DNA from: an uncultured Verrucomicrobiota bacterium
GTDB lineage: Bacteria; Verrucomicrobiota; Kiritimatiellia; RFP12; UBA3636
Reading direction: 5' to 3'
Length of the DNA stretch: 51,511 nucleotides
NCBI GenBank assembly: GCA_949285835.1
Contig: CASEAR010000132.1
Location: 1 to 51,511, forward strand
Part shown: in pieces, positions 1 through 8,217 of the stretch
How positions within the stretch are numbered: position 1 is the stretch's first letter
How the letters are laid out: each line of letters opens with the position of its first letter
Notes under the pieces: model-generated
The model's database searches: none
The model's input: the letters and a program-made list of their open reading frames with translations, nothing else
What the model was told of the DNA's origin: nothing
Translations under genes and position numbers: made by a program

Positions 1-327
1 ATTGACGGAACGCCATCAGAAATTGCCGGTGACGAAAAAGCGGCTTCAACGACATTCTATTTCCCCCCCGGAGACGGCAAGTCGTTCAAGTCCGGAGCTA
101 CGATGTCTCTCAACGAAATCGACAGCCTTCCGAACGGTACAAAAGTCCTGGTGGGATATACATCCGGAGGGCCGGTATCGCCCAGAACACCCGTTTTCAA
201 CATTTGCGGCCTAAAATGGAACAGGCCCGAAACATTTTATCTGTGTCCATCCGGCAAACTCATATCCGGAGATAAAATAGACGAAAAGAATATCCCCGCC
301 GGTGCAAGAGTATTCTTCATCCAATGA
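1..327 (+). CDS. C-terminal part of an unknown protein (5' end outside window)
   Basis: Reading frame 1 is open from the first base to a TGA at 325-327, giving about 108 residues that start mid-protein. No start codon choice is needed because the frame runs off the window edge. The visible part is rich in Gly, Ser, Pro and Lys, with a single Cys pair around GLKW and FYLCPSGK, and ends in ARVFFIQ. It has no membrane segment and no motif that I recognise. The composition would fit an extracellular or surface beta-rich domain, but that is only an impression. There is no terminator-like hairpin directly after the stop. Function unknown. Confidence 0.55.
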   Translation: MDGTPSEIAGDEKAASTTFYFPPGDGKSFKSGATMSLNEIDSLPNGTKVLVGYTSGGPVSPRTPVFNICGLKWNRPETFYLCPSGKLISGDKIDEKNIPAGARVFFIQ

Positions 328-1140
328 CGGACCTGCGAAGAATATCGAGCAATGAGTACGAAGAACCGCTGGGAAATGCCGCTGGAGGAATAAACACCCT
401 CGCCTCGCCGGTCGAGATCCGGGGGCGATATCAAACAGCGGCGCCGCCGTACATCGAGCCTCTCAAGCGTACGCCGAATTCGTATTTGCGACGCCCTTTT
501 CAATTTTCATTGAAAGGCAAAATCTGCCTGCGGCGAATATACACGGAAGGCATCCTCCACAGATGAAGTTTCGGACTTGCGCATGTCGTATCCGCGCATT
601 ACGCAGTCGGTACATAAAGGAGGAGTTACACCGCCGCCAGTTTTTGTTTCCGCGCATCATAGCAGGCGGCATGCAATTGGCGGATAGGACGTGGGAATGC
701 AGCACTTGGAAGAGGCGGTTCCGGCGCACATATGCCGCCAGACTACGGCCAATACGCCGCGTAAACTGCAGTTGTTCTGCTGAAACTACCAACTCCGCCG
801 CATATTGCGCCTGCTTTATACAGGGTCTGTTCGCCGGATCAAATGCCGGCCCTCACGACCTCTGAAAACCGGCATTCTTATCCAGCCGCTTTAGTCCCGG
901 TACCGGCGAATGCAGACTTGCACATGGAATTGCAGGAGCGAATTTCAATATTTTCGCCATCCGGATAAGCTGCATTTTCGCCATCGGATAAGCTGATTGC
1001 ACAAACTTCACAACCGCACGTCAGGCATACTTCCTGCTCCGCTTCCGCAGCACACGCCAGACCGGCAGTTCCGGCACACAATCTGTTGCGGCTGGCAATA
1101 TGCTGTGAGGAAGCAAATCCGGTTCCCGGCCGGATACACT
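328..1140. other. Gap of about 0.8 kb with no convincing gene
   Basis: Several overlapping open frames of 60-110 codons occur on both strands, but none has a ribosome site at a sensible distance or a recognisable protein. A strong Shine-Dalgarno-like AAAGGAGGAG at about 617-626 is not followed by a start codon at working distance. The only clear structure is a short tandem duplication at 951-997, listed separately. Confidence 0.5.
951..997. repeat. Tandem duplication of about 23 bp
   Basis: Two adjacent copies begin with TTTTCGCCAT at 951 and 975. They share GGATAAGCTG and differ by one base of length (CCGG versus CGG). The copies lie in non-coding DNA downstream of the GGGtGRT gene terminator. 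Confidence 0.7.
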
Positions 1141-1177
1141 AAAAAAGGGAAGGCGGCTCCTGAGGAGCCGCCTTCCC
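1141..1177 (-). terminator. Rho-independent terminator of the NifU-like/GGGtGRT operon
   Basis: A perfect 14-bp stem (1147-1160 pairing with 1164-1177) with a 3-nt loop is followed, on the minus strand, by six U residues (A run at 1141-1146). It lies 26-62 nt after the stop codon of the GGGtGRT gene, exactly where an operon terminator should be. Confidence 0.92.
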
Positions 1178-1202
1178 ACACAAACAGCATTCCGTCAGGA
1201 AG

Positions 1203-2201
1203 TTACTTCATAGCTTCTTCAACGGCGACGGCGACGGCGACAGTAGCGCCGACCATCGGGTTGTTGCCCATACCTATGAGCCCCATCATCTCCACATGAG
1301 CAGGAACAGACGAAGATCCGGCGAACTGTGCATCTGAGTGCATCCGCCCCATCGTATCCGTCATGCCGTAGGAAGCCGGTCCGGCAGCCATGTTGTCCGG
1401 ATGCAGCGTACGTCCAGTGCCGCCACCGGAAGCAACCGAGAAGTACTTCTTGCCGCGCTCTACGCATTCCTTCTTGTAAGTTCCTGCAACAGGATGCTGG
1501 AAGCGCGTCGGATTTGTGGAATTGCCGGTAATGGACACGTCCACACCTTCCTTCCACATCACGGCCACTCCCTCGCGTACATCGTCCACGCCGTAGCATT
1601 TGACTTCGGATTTCGGTCCCTCGGAAAATTTAACCTCGCGTACGACATCAAGCTTACCGGTGTAGTAGTCGAATTTCGTCTGGACGTACGTAAACCCGTT
1701 GATGCGGCTGATGATGTAAGCAGCGTCTTTTCCGAGCCCGTTAAGGCAGACACGCAGAGGCTCTTTCCTCACCTTGTTTGCAGATTTTGCAATTCCGATA
1801 GCTCCTTCGGCAGCAGCGAACGACTCGTGCCCAGCAAGGAAGCAGAAGCATTTCGTCTCCTCACGCAAAAGCATTGCGGCGAGATTTCCGTGCCCGATAC
1901 CGACCTTACGGTCATCCGCGACAGATCCGGGAATACAGAAGCTCTGCAGCCCCTCGCCTATCGCTTCTGCCGCCTCCGCCGCTTTGGTGCACCCTTTCTT
2001 GATGGCGATAGCCGCGCCTACGGTATAGGCCCAAGCTGCGTTTTCAAAGGCAATAGGCTGGATGCCCTTGACAATATCATAAGGATTAAAGCCTTTGGCT
2101 TTGCAGATTTCGGCGCATTCTTCAATAGACTTTATGCCGTATTTGCCGAGTACCGCGAGTATCTGTGGTTCGCGGCGATCATATGATTCAAAAAGTGCCA
2201 T
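1203..2201 (-). CDS. GGGtGRT family protein
   Basis: A 332-residue soluble protein of the GGGtGRT family (Pfam GGGtGRT), named for the conserved glycine motif seen here as GGGTGRT at residues 259-265, just after a VAS stretch. The family is common in strict anaerobes and has no established biochemical role. Its near-invariant partnership with a NifU-like scaffold, which is repeated here, suggests iron-sulfur chemistry, but that is inference. The start is ATG at 2199-2201 with AAGGAGG about 8 nt upstream. It is the second gene of a two-gene operon, 12 nt behind the NifU-like gene, and is followed by a strong terminator at 1141-1177. The C-terminus is a Val/Ala-rich segment (GATVAVAVAVEEAMK). 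Length is full; no damage is seen. Confidence 0.93.
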   Translation of the reverse strand: MALFESYDRREPQILAVLGKYGIKSIEECAEICKAKGFNPYDIVKGIQPIAFENAAWAYTVGAAIAIKKGCTKAAEAAEAIGEGLQSFCIPGSVADDRKVGIGHGNLAAMLLREETKCFCFLAGHESFAAAEGAIGIAKSANKVRKEPLRVCLNGLGKDAAYIISRINGFTYVQTKFDYYTGKLDVVREVKFSEGPKSEVKCYGVDDVREGVAVMWKEGVDVSITGNSTNPTRFQHPVAGTYKKECVERGKKYFSVASGGGTGRTLHPDNMAAGPASYGMTDTMGRMHSDAQFAGSSSVPAHVEMMGLIGMGNNPMVGATVAVAVAVEEAMK

Positions 2202-2213
2202 GGATGTGCCTCC

Positions 2214-2915
2214 TTATTCCTGACGGGGATCAATACTCTTCACGGCGCCTTCCGCTTCTGTGGTGCGCCCGTATTTGCCAGTTGCTTTCGCAAGCGCTTC
2301 ATTTGCGTCTGTCCCCTTCTTAATCAGGTCCATCATGACGCCGAGCTTGACAAACTCATATCCGCAGATTTCACCGTTTTTGTCAAGAAATACTCTCTTG
2401 ACATATCCTTCCGCCATCTCCAGATATCTCGGCCCTTTCGCCTTCGTAGCAAACATGGTGCCGACCTGCGAACGAAGCCCCTTGCCTAGGTCCTCAAGAC
2501 CGGCTCCAATCGGGAGTCCGTTTTCTGAGAATGCCGACTGTGAACGCCCATAAACTATCTGGAGGAAAAGTTCGCGCATGGCCGTGTTTATCGCATCGCA
2601 GACCAAATCGGTATTCAGCGCTTCAAGGATTGTCTTGCCAACCAGAATCTCCGCCGCCATTGCCGCAGAATGAGTCATTCCCGAACAGCCAAGCGTTTCA
2701 ACGAGAGCCTCTTCAATAACACCCTCTTTTATGTTGAGAGTCAATTTGCATGCACCCTGCTGCGGCGCACACCAACCAACACCGTGCGTAAGACCCGAAA
2801 TATCTTTTATCTCTTTGGCCTGAACCCATTTCCCCTCTTCGGGAATCGGCGCCGGACCGTGATTGCACCCCTTGGTCACGGGACACATATTCTGAACTTC
2901 GTGGGTATAGATCAT
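2214..2915 (-). CDS. NifU/IscU-like iron-sulfur scaffold family protein
   Basis: A 233-residue protein related to the IscU/NifU N-terminal fold. The recognisable part is GCSGMTHSAAMAAEIL, matching the scaffold family's conserved Cys-containing loop and following helix. Further Cys residues are at 11 and 17 near the N-terminus and in CAPQQGAC. It is longer than IscU (about 130 residues) because of an N-terminal Cys-containing extension and a C-terminal tail. This architecture is the usual neighbour of GGGtGRT proteins in anaerobes. The start is ATG at 2913-2915 with GAGGA upstream. A near-consensus promoter lies 53 nt upstream. It probably handles Fe-S clusters for, or with, the downstream GGGtGRT protein; the true partner is unknown. 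Confidence 0.88.
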   Translation of the reverse strand: MIYTHEVQNMCPVTKGCNHGPAPIPEEGKWVQAKEIKDISGLTHGVGWCAPQQGACKLTLNIKEGVIEEALVETLGCSGMTHSAAMAAEILVGKTILEALNTDLVCDAINTAMRELFLQIVYGRSQSAFSENGLPIGAGLEDLGKGLRSQVGTMFATKAKGPRYLEMAEGYVKRVFLDKNGEICGYEFVKLGVMMDLIKKGTDANEALAKATGKYGRTTEAEGAVKSIDPRQE

Positions 2916-2967
2916 GATTGTTCCTCAATTTCTCGTTTACGTCCCAAACAGACGTCTTTAAAAGGTG

Positions 2968-2996
2968 ATTCTATCAGAAACCGTACCCAACCGCAA
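2968..2996 (-). promoter_or_regulatory. Sigma-70-type promoter for the NifU-like/GGGtGRT operon
   Basis: On the minus strand TTGCGG (2991-2996) and TAGAAT (2968-2973) are 17 nt apart. The predicted transcript start is near 2961, leaving a leader of about 45 nt before the ATG at 2915. The rest of the 2916-3350 gap shows no gene. Confidence 0.65.
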
Positions 2997-3350
2997 GAGG
3001 CGGCGCCAGCCGGGTGCGTCCATGCCAATACGACAAACAATGCATAAAAATCTTTAATGCAAAGCCCTCCTGCCCCTCCCATCAGACGCTGAGAAGGCTT
3101 TAGGACAGCCATAACAGACTTTGACGCCGTAACCCCGCTGAAACGGCGCACATCCTTCATCAATATTCGAAGCGGACAGCCGCGTCCGTGAAATATGACG
3201 GTTTGTGAATCCCAACGTCCGCCTGAAACGGAGCGGATATGTGGCGTTTCTCACACGCAGAGGCCGGCCTAGCCAACCTGCCATGCGGAGCATGGACTTT
3301 AAGCGCCGTGAAACTCAAGCCAGAGTCGGAGCACTTTGCAAAAAAAACGC

Positions 3351-3379
3351 TTGCACGATGCAGAGCACAGTACTAATAT
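3351..3379 (+). promoter_or_regulatory. Sigma-70-type promoter for trpB
   Basis: TTGCAC (3351-3356) and TAATAT (3374-3379) are separated by exactly 17 nt, with an A-rich stretch (3340-3347) just upstream. The predicted start of transcription is near 3386, 47 nt before the trpB ATG. No leader peptide with Trp codons or attenuator is visible in this short leader. Confidence 0.72.
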
Positions 3380-3432
3380 AGTGGCAATGTTTCTATCAAT
3401 AATATCAAACCACATCAGAGGAATACTTTAAA

Positions 3433-4680
3433 ATGAATTCTTACGAGAACTATTTCAAGCACGAACCTGACCATAATGGGAATTTCGGCCCGTACGGCGG
3501 AAGTTATGTCTCGCCGGAGCTGAATAAAATCATGGAAGAAATACGTGACGCGTACGAAACAATATCCAAATCACAGAAATTTGTGTCCGAGCTCCGGGCG
3601 ATACGCAAACATTTTCAGGGGAGGCCGACGCCCGTTTATCACGCGCAAAGGCTCTCCGAACGTCTCGGTAACTGCCAGATATATTTGAAGCGTGAAGATC
3701 TCAACCATACAGGAGCGCACAAGCTGAACCACTGCATGGGTGAGGCCCTTCTTGCGAAATACATGGGGAAAAAGAAAATCATAGCCGAGACAGGCGCCGG
3801 ACAGCACGGCGTAGCTCTCGCCACGGCGGCGGCTTATTTCAATCTTGAATGCGACATATACATGGGAGAAGTGGACATTGAAAAGCAGGCTCCCAATGTA
3901 TCGCGCATGAAACTTCTGGGGGCGAGGGTCGTGCCTGTGAGCGCAGGACTCAAGACGTTGAAAGAGGCGGTTGACGCCTGCTTTGCCGCATATCTTGAAG
4001 ATCCGGTCAATCAGATTTACTGCATAGGCTCCGTTGTTGGACCGCATCCGTTCCCTCAAATGGTGCGTGACTTCCAGCACGTTATCGGCGTCGAGGCACG
4101 CGAGCAGTTTTTTGAGATGGTGGGAGAAGATCCGGACGTTGTCACAGCATGCGTGGGCGGCGGATCGAACGCCATAGGAATTTTCTCCGGCTTCCTTGAT
4201 TCCTGCAGCGAACTCCACGGAGTGGAACCTCTGGGACGCGGAGAACAAATCGGAGATAATGCGGCGTCTCTCACGTACGGAAGCGAGGGCATAATGCACG
4301 GATTCAACAGCATAATGCTCAAGGACAAGGACGGCGGCCCGGCCCCGGTGTACTCTGTGGCATCAGGGCTTGACTATCCATCCACGGGGCCGGAGCACGC
4401 ATTCCTGCGCGACACCGGACGTGCAAAGTATTTCACAATCGATGATGAACATGCGCTGGAAGCCTTTTACGTGCTTTCACGGCTCGAGGGCATAATACCG
4501 GCGCTCGAATCATCGCACGCTGTGGCCCATGCAATGCGTCTCGCAAGAGAAAACACGGGCAAGCGCCCGCTGTCCATCCTCGTAAATCTCTCAGGCCGGG
4601 GAGACAAAGATATGGACTACATTATCAGCCATTTCGGATTCGGGGAAAAGTATCTGGAGAAATTCAACTCCCTCGGATAA
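3433..4680 (+). CDS. trpB: Tryptophan synthase beta chain
   Basis: A 415-residue PLP enzyme that condenses indole with serine to give tryptophan, normally in an alpha2-beta2 complex with TrpA. The family hallmark [12 protein letters not shown] places the PLP lysine at K97. The N-terminal [13 protein letters not shown] and the phosphate-binding GGGSNAIG are typical of the standard TrpB1 class rather than the longer TrpB2 class. GAGGA lies 10 nt before the ATG, and a strong promoter sits at 3351-3379. The gene stands alone: neither trpA nor any other trp gene is within the window, and both neighbours point the other way. It is followed by a 400-nt gap with small hairpins but no classical terminator. 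Confidence 0.97.
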   Translation: MNSYENYFKHEPDHNGNFGPYGGSYVSPELNKIMEEIRDAYETISKSQKFVSELRAIRKHFQGRPTPVYHAQRLSERLGNCQIYLKREDLNHTGAHKLNHCMGEALLAKYMGKKKIIAETGAGQHGVALATAAAYFNLECDIYMGEVDIEKQAPNVSRMKLLGARVVPVSAGLKTLKEAVDACFAAYLEDPVNQIYCIGSVVGPHPFPQMVRDFQHVIGVEAREQFFEMVGEDPDVVTACVGGGSNAIGIFSGFLDSCSELHGVEPLGRGEQIGDNAASLTYGSEGIMHGFNSIMLKDKDGGPAPVYSVASGLDYPSTGPEHAFLRDTGRAKYFTIDDEHALEAFYVLSRLEGIIPALESSHAVAHAMRLARENTGKRPLSILVNLSGRGDKDMDYIISHFGFGEKYLEKFNSLG

Positions 4681-5077
4681 CGTATGCCATCCATACCGCG
4701 TATTCCGTACCGGCCTTAGCGCCGGATAGACCCTCCGTGATGAATCACGGCAATATTCGCGTTCCTGACAAAAGCAGAAAAATGCCTTTATCCGGGTACT
4801 AGGCTGCGACAGGCCTCGAAGCGGGGAGGGAAACCCCTCCCCTCCCCGTGCGTTGTCAACGCTGGGTTGATGGACTGGACAATAAAATTGCGTCCAGCTT
4901 CGGATGTGCGAAAACATATCGCGCTTCGGAGCGCCGGCTGATGCAGCGGAGAACGCTCCGGCAGCCGCGTAATGCAGTTGCAGCGCAGCTGTTATGCAAA
5001 AGAAAATTTGAAGTACCTGAGAAACCTGAACGTGCATGCGGCTCGGGCGGCCTGTTCAGGCCGCCGGGCGCTCAGGA
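4681..5077. other. Gap with small hairpins, no gene
   Basis: Convergent gap between trpB and the acetyltransferase gene. Two hairpins are visible: CCGTGAT/ATCACGG at 4735-4750 and a 9-bp GGCGGCCTG/CAGGCCGCC at 5046-5065. Neither is followed by a T run, so they are not classical Rho-independent terminators. The second lies 12-32 nt past the stop of the minus-strand acetyltransferase and could still act as a weak terminator. Confidence 0.5.
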
Positions 5078-5641
5078 TTAACCACGCCACTCCCTTTTCA
5101 AAACGGCATATTGTATCGTGTTCTCATACTTTGGAGTACCGTCCGGATTTTTAACAAACGAGACAAATTCAATAAAAAGCCCCTCGCGCCGCATACCGAG
5201 CTTTTCGCACAGCCGCTGGCTGTGAATGTTGTTGTCCTCCGTATAAGCATAAATGCGCCTCGCGCCTTTTTTGCTGAACAAATAGTCAAAAAAGGCATGC
5301 GCCGCCTCAAAAGCGTAACCCCGGCCCTGATACTTCGAATTCAGCATCCAGCATGGACTGAACGTGTCCCGTATTTCTTCATTCGCATCGGAAAGCGGTT
5401 CCCCGGATTCCGGATATGCCTCTATCTCACCGATGACCTTTCCGTTTCCTCTCAATGTAATGGCAAAATAATACTCAGTCTCACTCAAGCGCTTTTTCAC
5501 TTCTTCCACAGCTTCGTCAAGAGAGTCAAGCTTCATGGAAGCAAAGCAATTGACCTGCGGGGCTTTTAAATATTCATAGACGTCCTCTGCGTCGGTCGAC
5601 AGGAATGGGCGCAAAATCAGCCTTTCAGTTTCGATTATCAT
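5078..5641 (-). CDS. GNAT family N-acetyltransferase (RimJ/RimL-like)
   Basis: A 187-residue acetyl-CoA-dependent acyltransferase of the GNAT fold. It opens with the classic ETERLILRPF strand of the RimJ/RimL-type subfamily. The acetyl-CoA loop appears as SKYQGRGYAFEAA near residues 121-133, and the closing NNIHSQRLCEKLGMRREG is the family's C-terminal signature. Substrates in this subfamily range from ribosomal-protein N-termini to small molecules, so the target cannot be named. The start is ATG at 5639-5641 with only a weak AAAGG upstream. It stands alone between two gaps; length is normal. Confidence 0.9.
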   Translation of the reverse strand: MIIETERLILRPFLSTDAEDVYEYLKAPQVNCFASMKLDSLDEAVEEVKKRLSETEYYFAITLRGNGKVIGEIEAYPESGEPLSDANEEIRDTFSPCWMLNSKYQGRGYAFEAAHAFFDYLFSKKGARRIYAYTEDNNIHSQRLCEKLGMRREGLFIEFVSFVKNPDGTPKYENTIQYAVLKREWRG

Positions 5642-6377
5642 GTCTCATTACCTTTGTTTGCGGCTACACGCCGCCAGATGCAGAATACGGCCGACGCTGC
5701 CGGCAACATTCCGGCAGTCGCGCAGAAAGAATACAACATCTTTCTGCTTACAGACAAGCACCGGAATTATTTCAAAAATGTGCATTCCCTATCATGTCTC
5801 CTGTCGCCTGAGGCCGGACATATTATTGTTGACGGTGCTTACACTTCCAATGCCTGTAAGGGCAAAGCAAATTATGCGCCGGAAGACTGCCCTGCCAAAG
5901 TCAATTTAGGCATGGAATAACCTTATTCATTCCGCGAGCATTTCCTTTCAGGAACACGTCGGGCCGCACGGGTTCGCCGGTTGGAAGCAAATCCGAATAG
6001 ACCAAATCCTGCCCGCAAGGAGGTGAACATCGCATAGCAATCCCACGAGTTCCATCTGCCGAAACAGTTGACTTGTCCGGTTTCAGAAAAAAACAGTGCC
6101 ATGTTCGGGCAAGAAGTTGACCGGGAAACGGTACTGCAGGCTTCGCCCCACTAACTCGATATTGCAAAGCATCATGTCATGCAGATATCCGAACCGTACG
6201 CCATTCGATCAGTTTTTTTTCGCATTTCGCCGACGCCTGCCTCGCCTGAAGCACTAATCCCAGCGCCGCATTGCAGTATATTATCACATTGCATTAAATA
6301 TCAACTCATTATACGTTTTGTATGCCTTCTGACCGGCGGAACCAGCCTTTATGAACGAGATAAACGAACGTATGGTG
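5642..6377. other. Gap of about 0.7 kb with no convincing gene
   Basis: Both strands carry short open frames. The one at 5654-5920 (plus, 88 codons) has a fairly protein-like composition but no ribosome site and no recognisable family. The gap also contains AAGGAGGTGA at 6018-6027 without a usable start codon after it. The region may be decayed coding DNA, but I cannot name a source. Confidence 0.45.
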
Positions 6378-6420
6378 AAAAAAAAGACGGGAAGGCCGTC
6401 GAGAACAGACGGCCTTCCCG
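6378..6420 (-). terminator. Rho-independent terminator of the hydrogenase operon
   Basis: A 13-bp stem (6388-6400 with 6408-6420) and 7-nt loop are followed on the minus strand by eight U residues (A run 6378-6385), 25 nt past the stop of the hydrogenase catalytic subunit gene. Confidence 0.93.
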
Positions 6421-6444
6421 CGTTACACTGCGCTCCGCAATAGA

Positions 6445-8199
6445 CTACTTAGCGTAGACAGGACGCCTGTGATAGTGGGTGTGGAGGAGTTTCTCCGCCT
6501 TCTCTCCGCCCGGCTCTCCAAGATAATTCTTGTAAAGCGCCTGTATTTCCGGATTCTGATGCGACATACGAAGGACGCAGCGCTCATCGTCCCTGTAAAG
6601 CCCGGCCGTACGCTTCGCACGAATCTCATCAGTTGCTCCGCAGGGCTGCCCGCCCCCGCCGATGCATCCGCCTCGGCACGCCATGACTTCAATAAAGTCG
6701 TATCTTGGTTTGCGTCCCTCGGCTATGTCTTGACGGACGCTGTCGAGAACCTTTTCAACGTTGCTCATCTGGTGAGCGACCGCTATGCGCACAGTCTTGT
6801 CGCCGATGACGATTTCGGCTTCTTTTACACCATCCATGCCTCGAACACACTCGAACACTATTGACGGCGGCGTTTTCTCTCCCGTTATAAGGCAGTATGC
6901 CGTACGCAGCGCGGCCTCCATAACTCCGCCGGTAACGCCGAAAATCGTGCCCGCGCCGGTGTAGTGACCGAGAAGCTCGTCTGCACACTCCTCCGGCAGG
7001 GATATAAAGTCGATTCCGGAGCTCTTGATCATGCGAGCCAGTTCCCTTGTCGTTATCACGACATCTGTATCCTGACAGCCTGTAGCGGACATCTCCTCAC
7101 AGCGTGAAATTTCAAACTTCTTCGCTGTGCAAGGCATTACGGAAACCATGAATATATCTTCCGGCCTGAGATTTTCTTTTTCGGCAAAATACGACTTTGC
7201 CAATGCGCTCAGCATCTGCTGCGGAGACTTGGCCGAGGAGAAATTCTCTGTGAAATCTGGAGCATACTTCTCCATCCAGTCTGTCCAGGCCGGACAGCAG
7301 GAAGTGATCAATGGGAGTTTCCCGCCGGAAGTAAACCTCTTGATGAACTCCGTGCCCTCTTCCATGATTGTCACATCTGCGGAAAAGTTCGTATCGAACA
7401 CCTTCTTGAACCCGAGCCTGCGAAGCGCAGCATATATTTTGCCGGTGGAAAGTTCGCCCGGCTGCATTCCGAACGCTTCCCCAAGCGCAACACGCACGGC
7501 AGGCGCGATCTGCACGACGGGCACTTTGGAAGTTTCCCTGAGCCCTTCCCAAACCTTAGCCGTCTCATCATTCTCGTATATCGCGCCTACAGGGCAATGG
7601 GCGGAGCACTGACCGCACTTGATGCAGGGCGACTCATTGAGCGAAACGCCGGCTGCCGGCATCATAAGTGTCTTTTCACCGCGTCCTATGAATTCGAGAG
7701 CCCACACATTCTGCATGTGCTGGCAAACATCCGCACAGCGCCCGCATTTTATGCATTTGGACGGATTAAGCACAATAGACGGAGTGCTGCGGTCCACCGG
7801 AAGCTGAGCCACCTCGCGCGGGAACGGATTGTCCCTCAGTCCGAAGTCGGCGGCCAGAGTCTGAAGCTCACAATTCCCCGAACGCGGGCACTGCAGGCAG
7901 TCGTTCGGATGATTTGCGAGGATGAGCTCAAGCACTGTGCGGCGCACGCTGACGATATCCGCGTCGTGCGTGGTTATCTTCATACCAGGGGCGACCTCCG
8001 TGCAGCACGCCCTCAGGAGCTTGGGAGAATTTCCGTTGCGGACAATACAAAGACCACAGGAAGCCCCGGCCTTCAGATCCGGATGATAGCAGAGCGTCGG
8101 AATCTTGATATGAGCAAGTCTCGCCGCGTTGAGAATGGTTGTGCCGGCAGGCACTTCCACGGGGACACCGTTTATTTCCAGTTGTACCATAGTAGCCAT
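6445..8199 (-). CDS. hndD: [FeFe] hydrogenase catalytic subunit (HndD/HydA type)
   Basis: A 584-residue catalytic subunit of a multimeric, NAD(P)-linked [FeFe] hydrogenase that makes or consumes H2 in the cytoplasm. In order: an N-terminal [2Fe-2S] domain (C37, C48, C51, C66), a His-Cys [4Fe-4S] site (H97, C101, C104, C110), two ferredoxin-type [4Fe-4S] motifs (C149-C159 and C192-C202), and the H-cluster domain with TSCCPAW (C301, C302), MPCTAKK (C357) and MACRGGCIGGGGQP (C508, C512). All ligands are present. The frame extends to a TTG at 8214, but the ATG at 8197-8199 has GAAAGG 7 nt upstream and gives the usual N-terminus. Last gene of the operon, 18 nt after hndC; no hydE, hydF or hydG maturation genes are in the window. 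Confidence 0.96.
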   Translation of the reverse strand: MATMVQLEINGVPVEVPAGTTILNAARLAHIKIPTLCYHPDLKAGASCGLCIVRNGNSPKLLRACCTEVAPGMKITTHDADIVSVRRTVLELILANHPNDCLQCPRSGNCELQTLAADFGLRDNPFPREVAQLPVDRSTPSIVLNPSKCIKCGRCADVCQHMQNVWALEFIGRGEKTLMMPAAGVSLNESPCIKCGQCSAHCPVGAIYENDETAKVWEGLRETSKVPVVQIAPAVRVALGEAFGMQPGELSTGKIYAALRRLGFKKVFDTNFSADVTIMEEGTEFIKRFTSGGKLPLITSCCPAWTDWMEKYAPDFTENFSSAKSPQQMLSALAKSYFAEKENLRPEDIFMVSVMPCTAKKFEISRCEEMSATGCQDTDVVITTRELARMIKSSGIDFISLPEECADELLGHYTGAGTIFGVTGGVMEAALRTAYCLITGEKTPPSIVFECVRGMDGVKEAEIVIGDKTVRIAVAHQMSNVEKVLDSVRQDIAEGRKPRYDFIEVMACRGGCIGGGGQPCGATDEIRAKRTAGLYRDDERCVLRMSHQNPEIQALYKNYLGEPGGEKAEKLLHTHYHRRPVYAK

Positions 8200-8217
8200 A
8201 GAAAAGCCTTTCAAAAA

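Noticed and set aside
878..1081. Cys-rich 67-codon minus-strand frame
   Set aside because: The start would be TTG without a ribosome site, and the internal repeat comes from the 23-bp tandem duplication. Probably chance.
5046..5065. 9-bp GC hairpin as terminator of the GNAT gene
   Set aside because: No U tract follows on the minus strand; mentioned only as a hairpin.
5654..5920. 88-codon plus-strand frame after the GNAT gene
   Set aside because: No ribosome site and no family match that I recognise. It could be decayed DNA, but there is not enough to call it.
6018..6027. Perfect AAGGAGGTGA, like a strong ribosome site or the complement of the 16S rRNA 3' end
   Set aside because: No start codon and frame follow at working distance, and no further 16S-like sequence flanks it.
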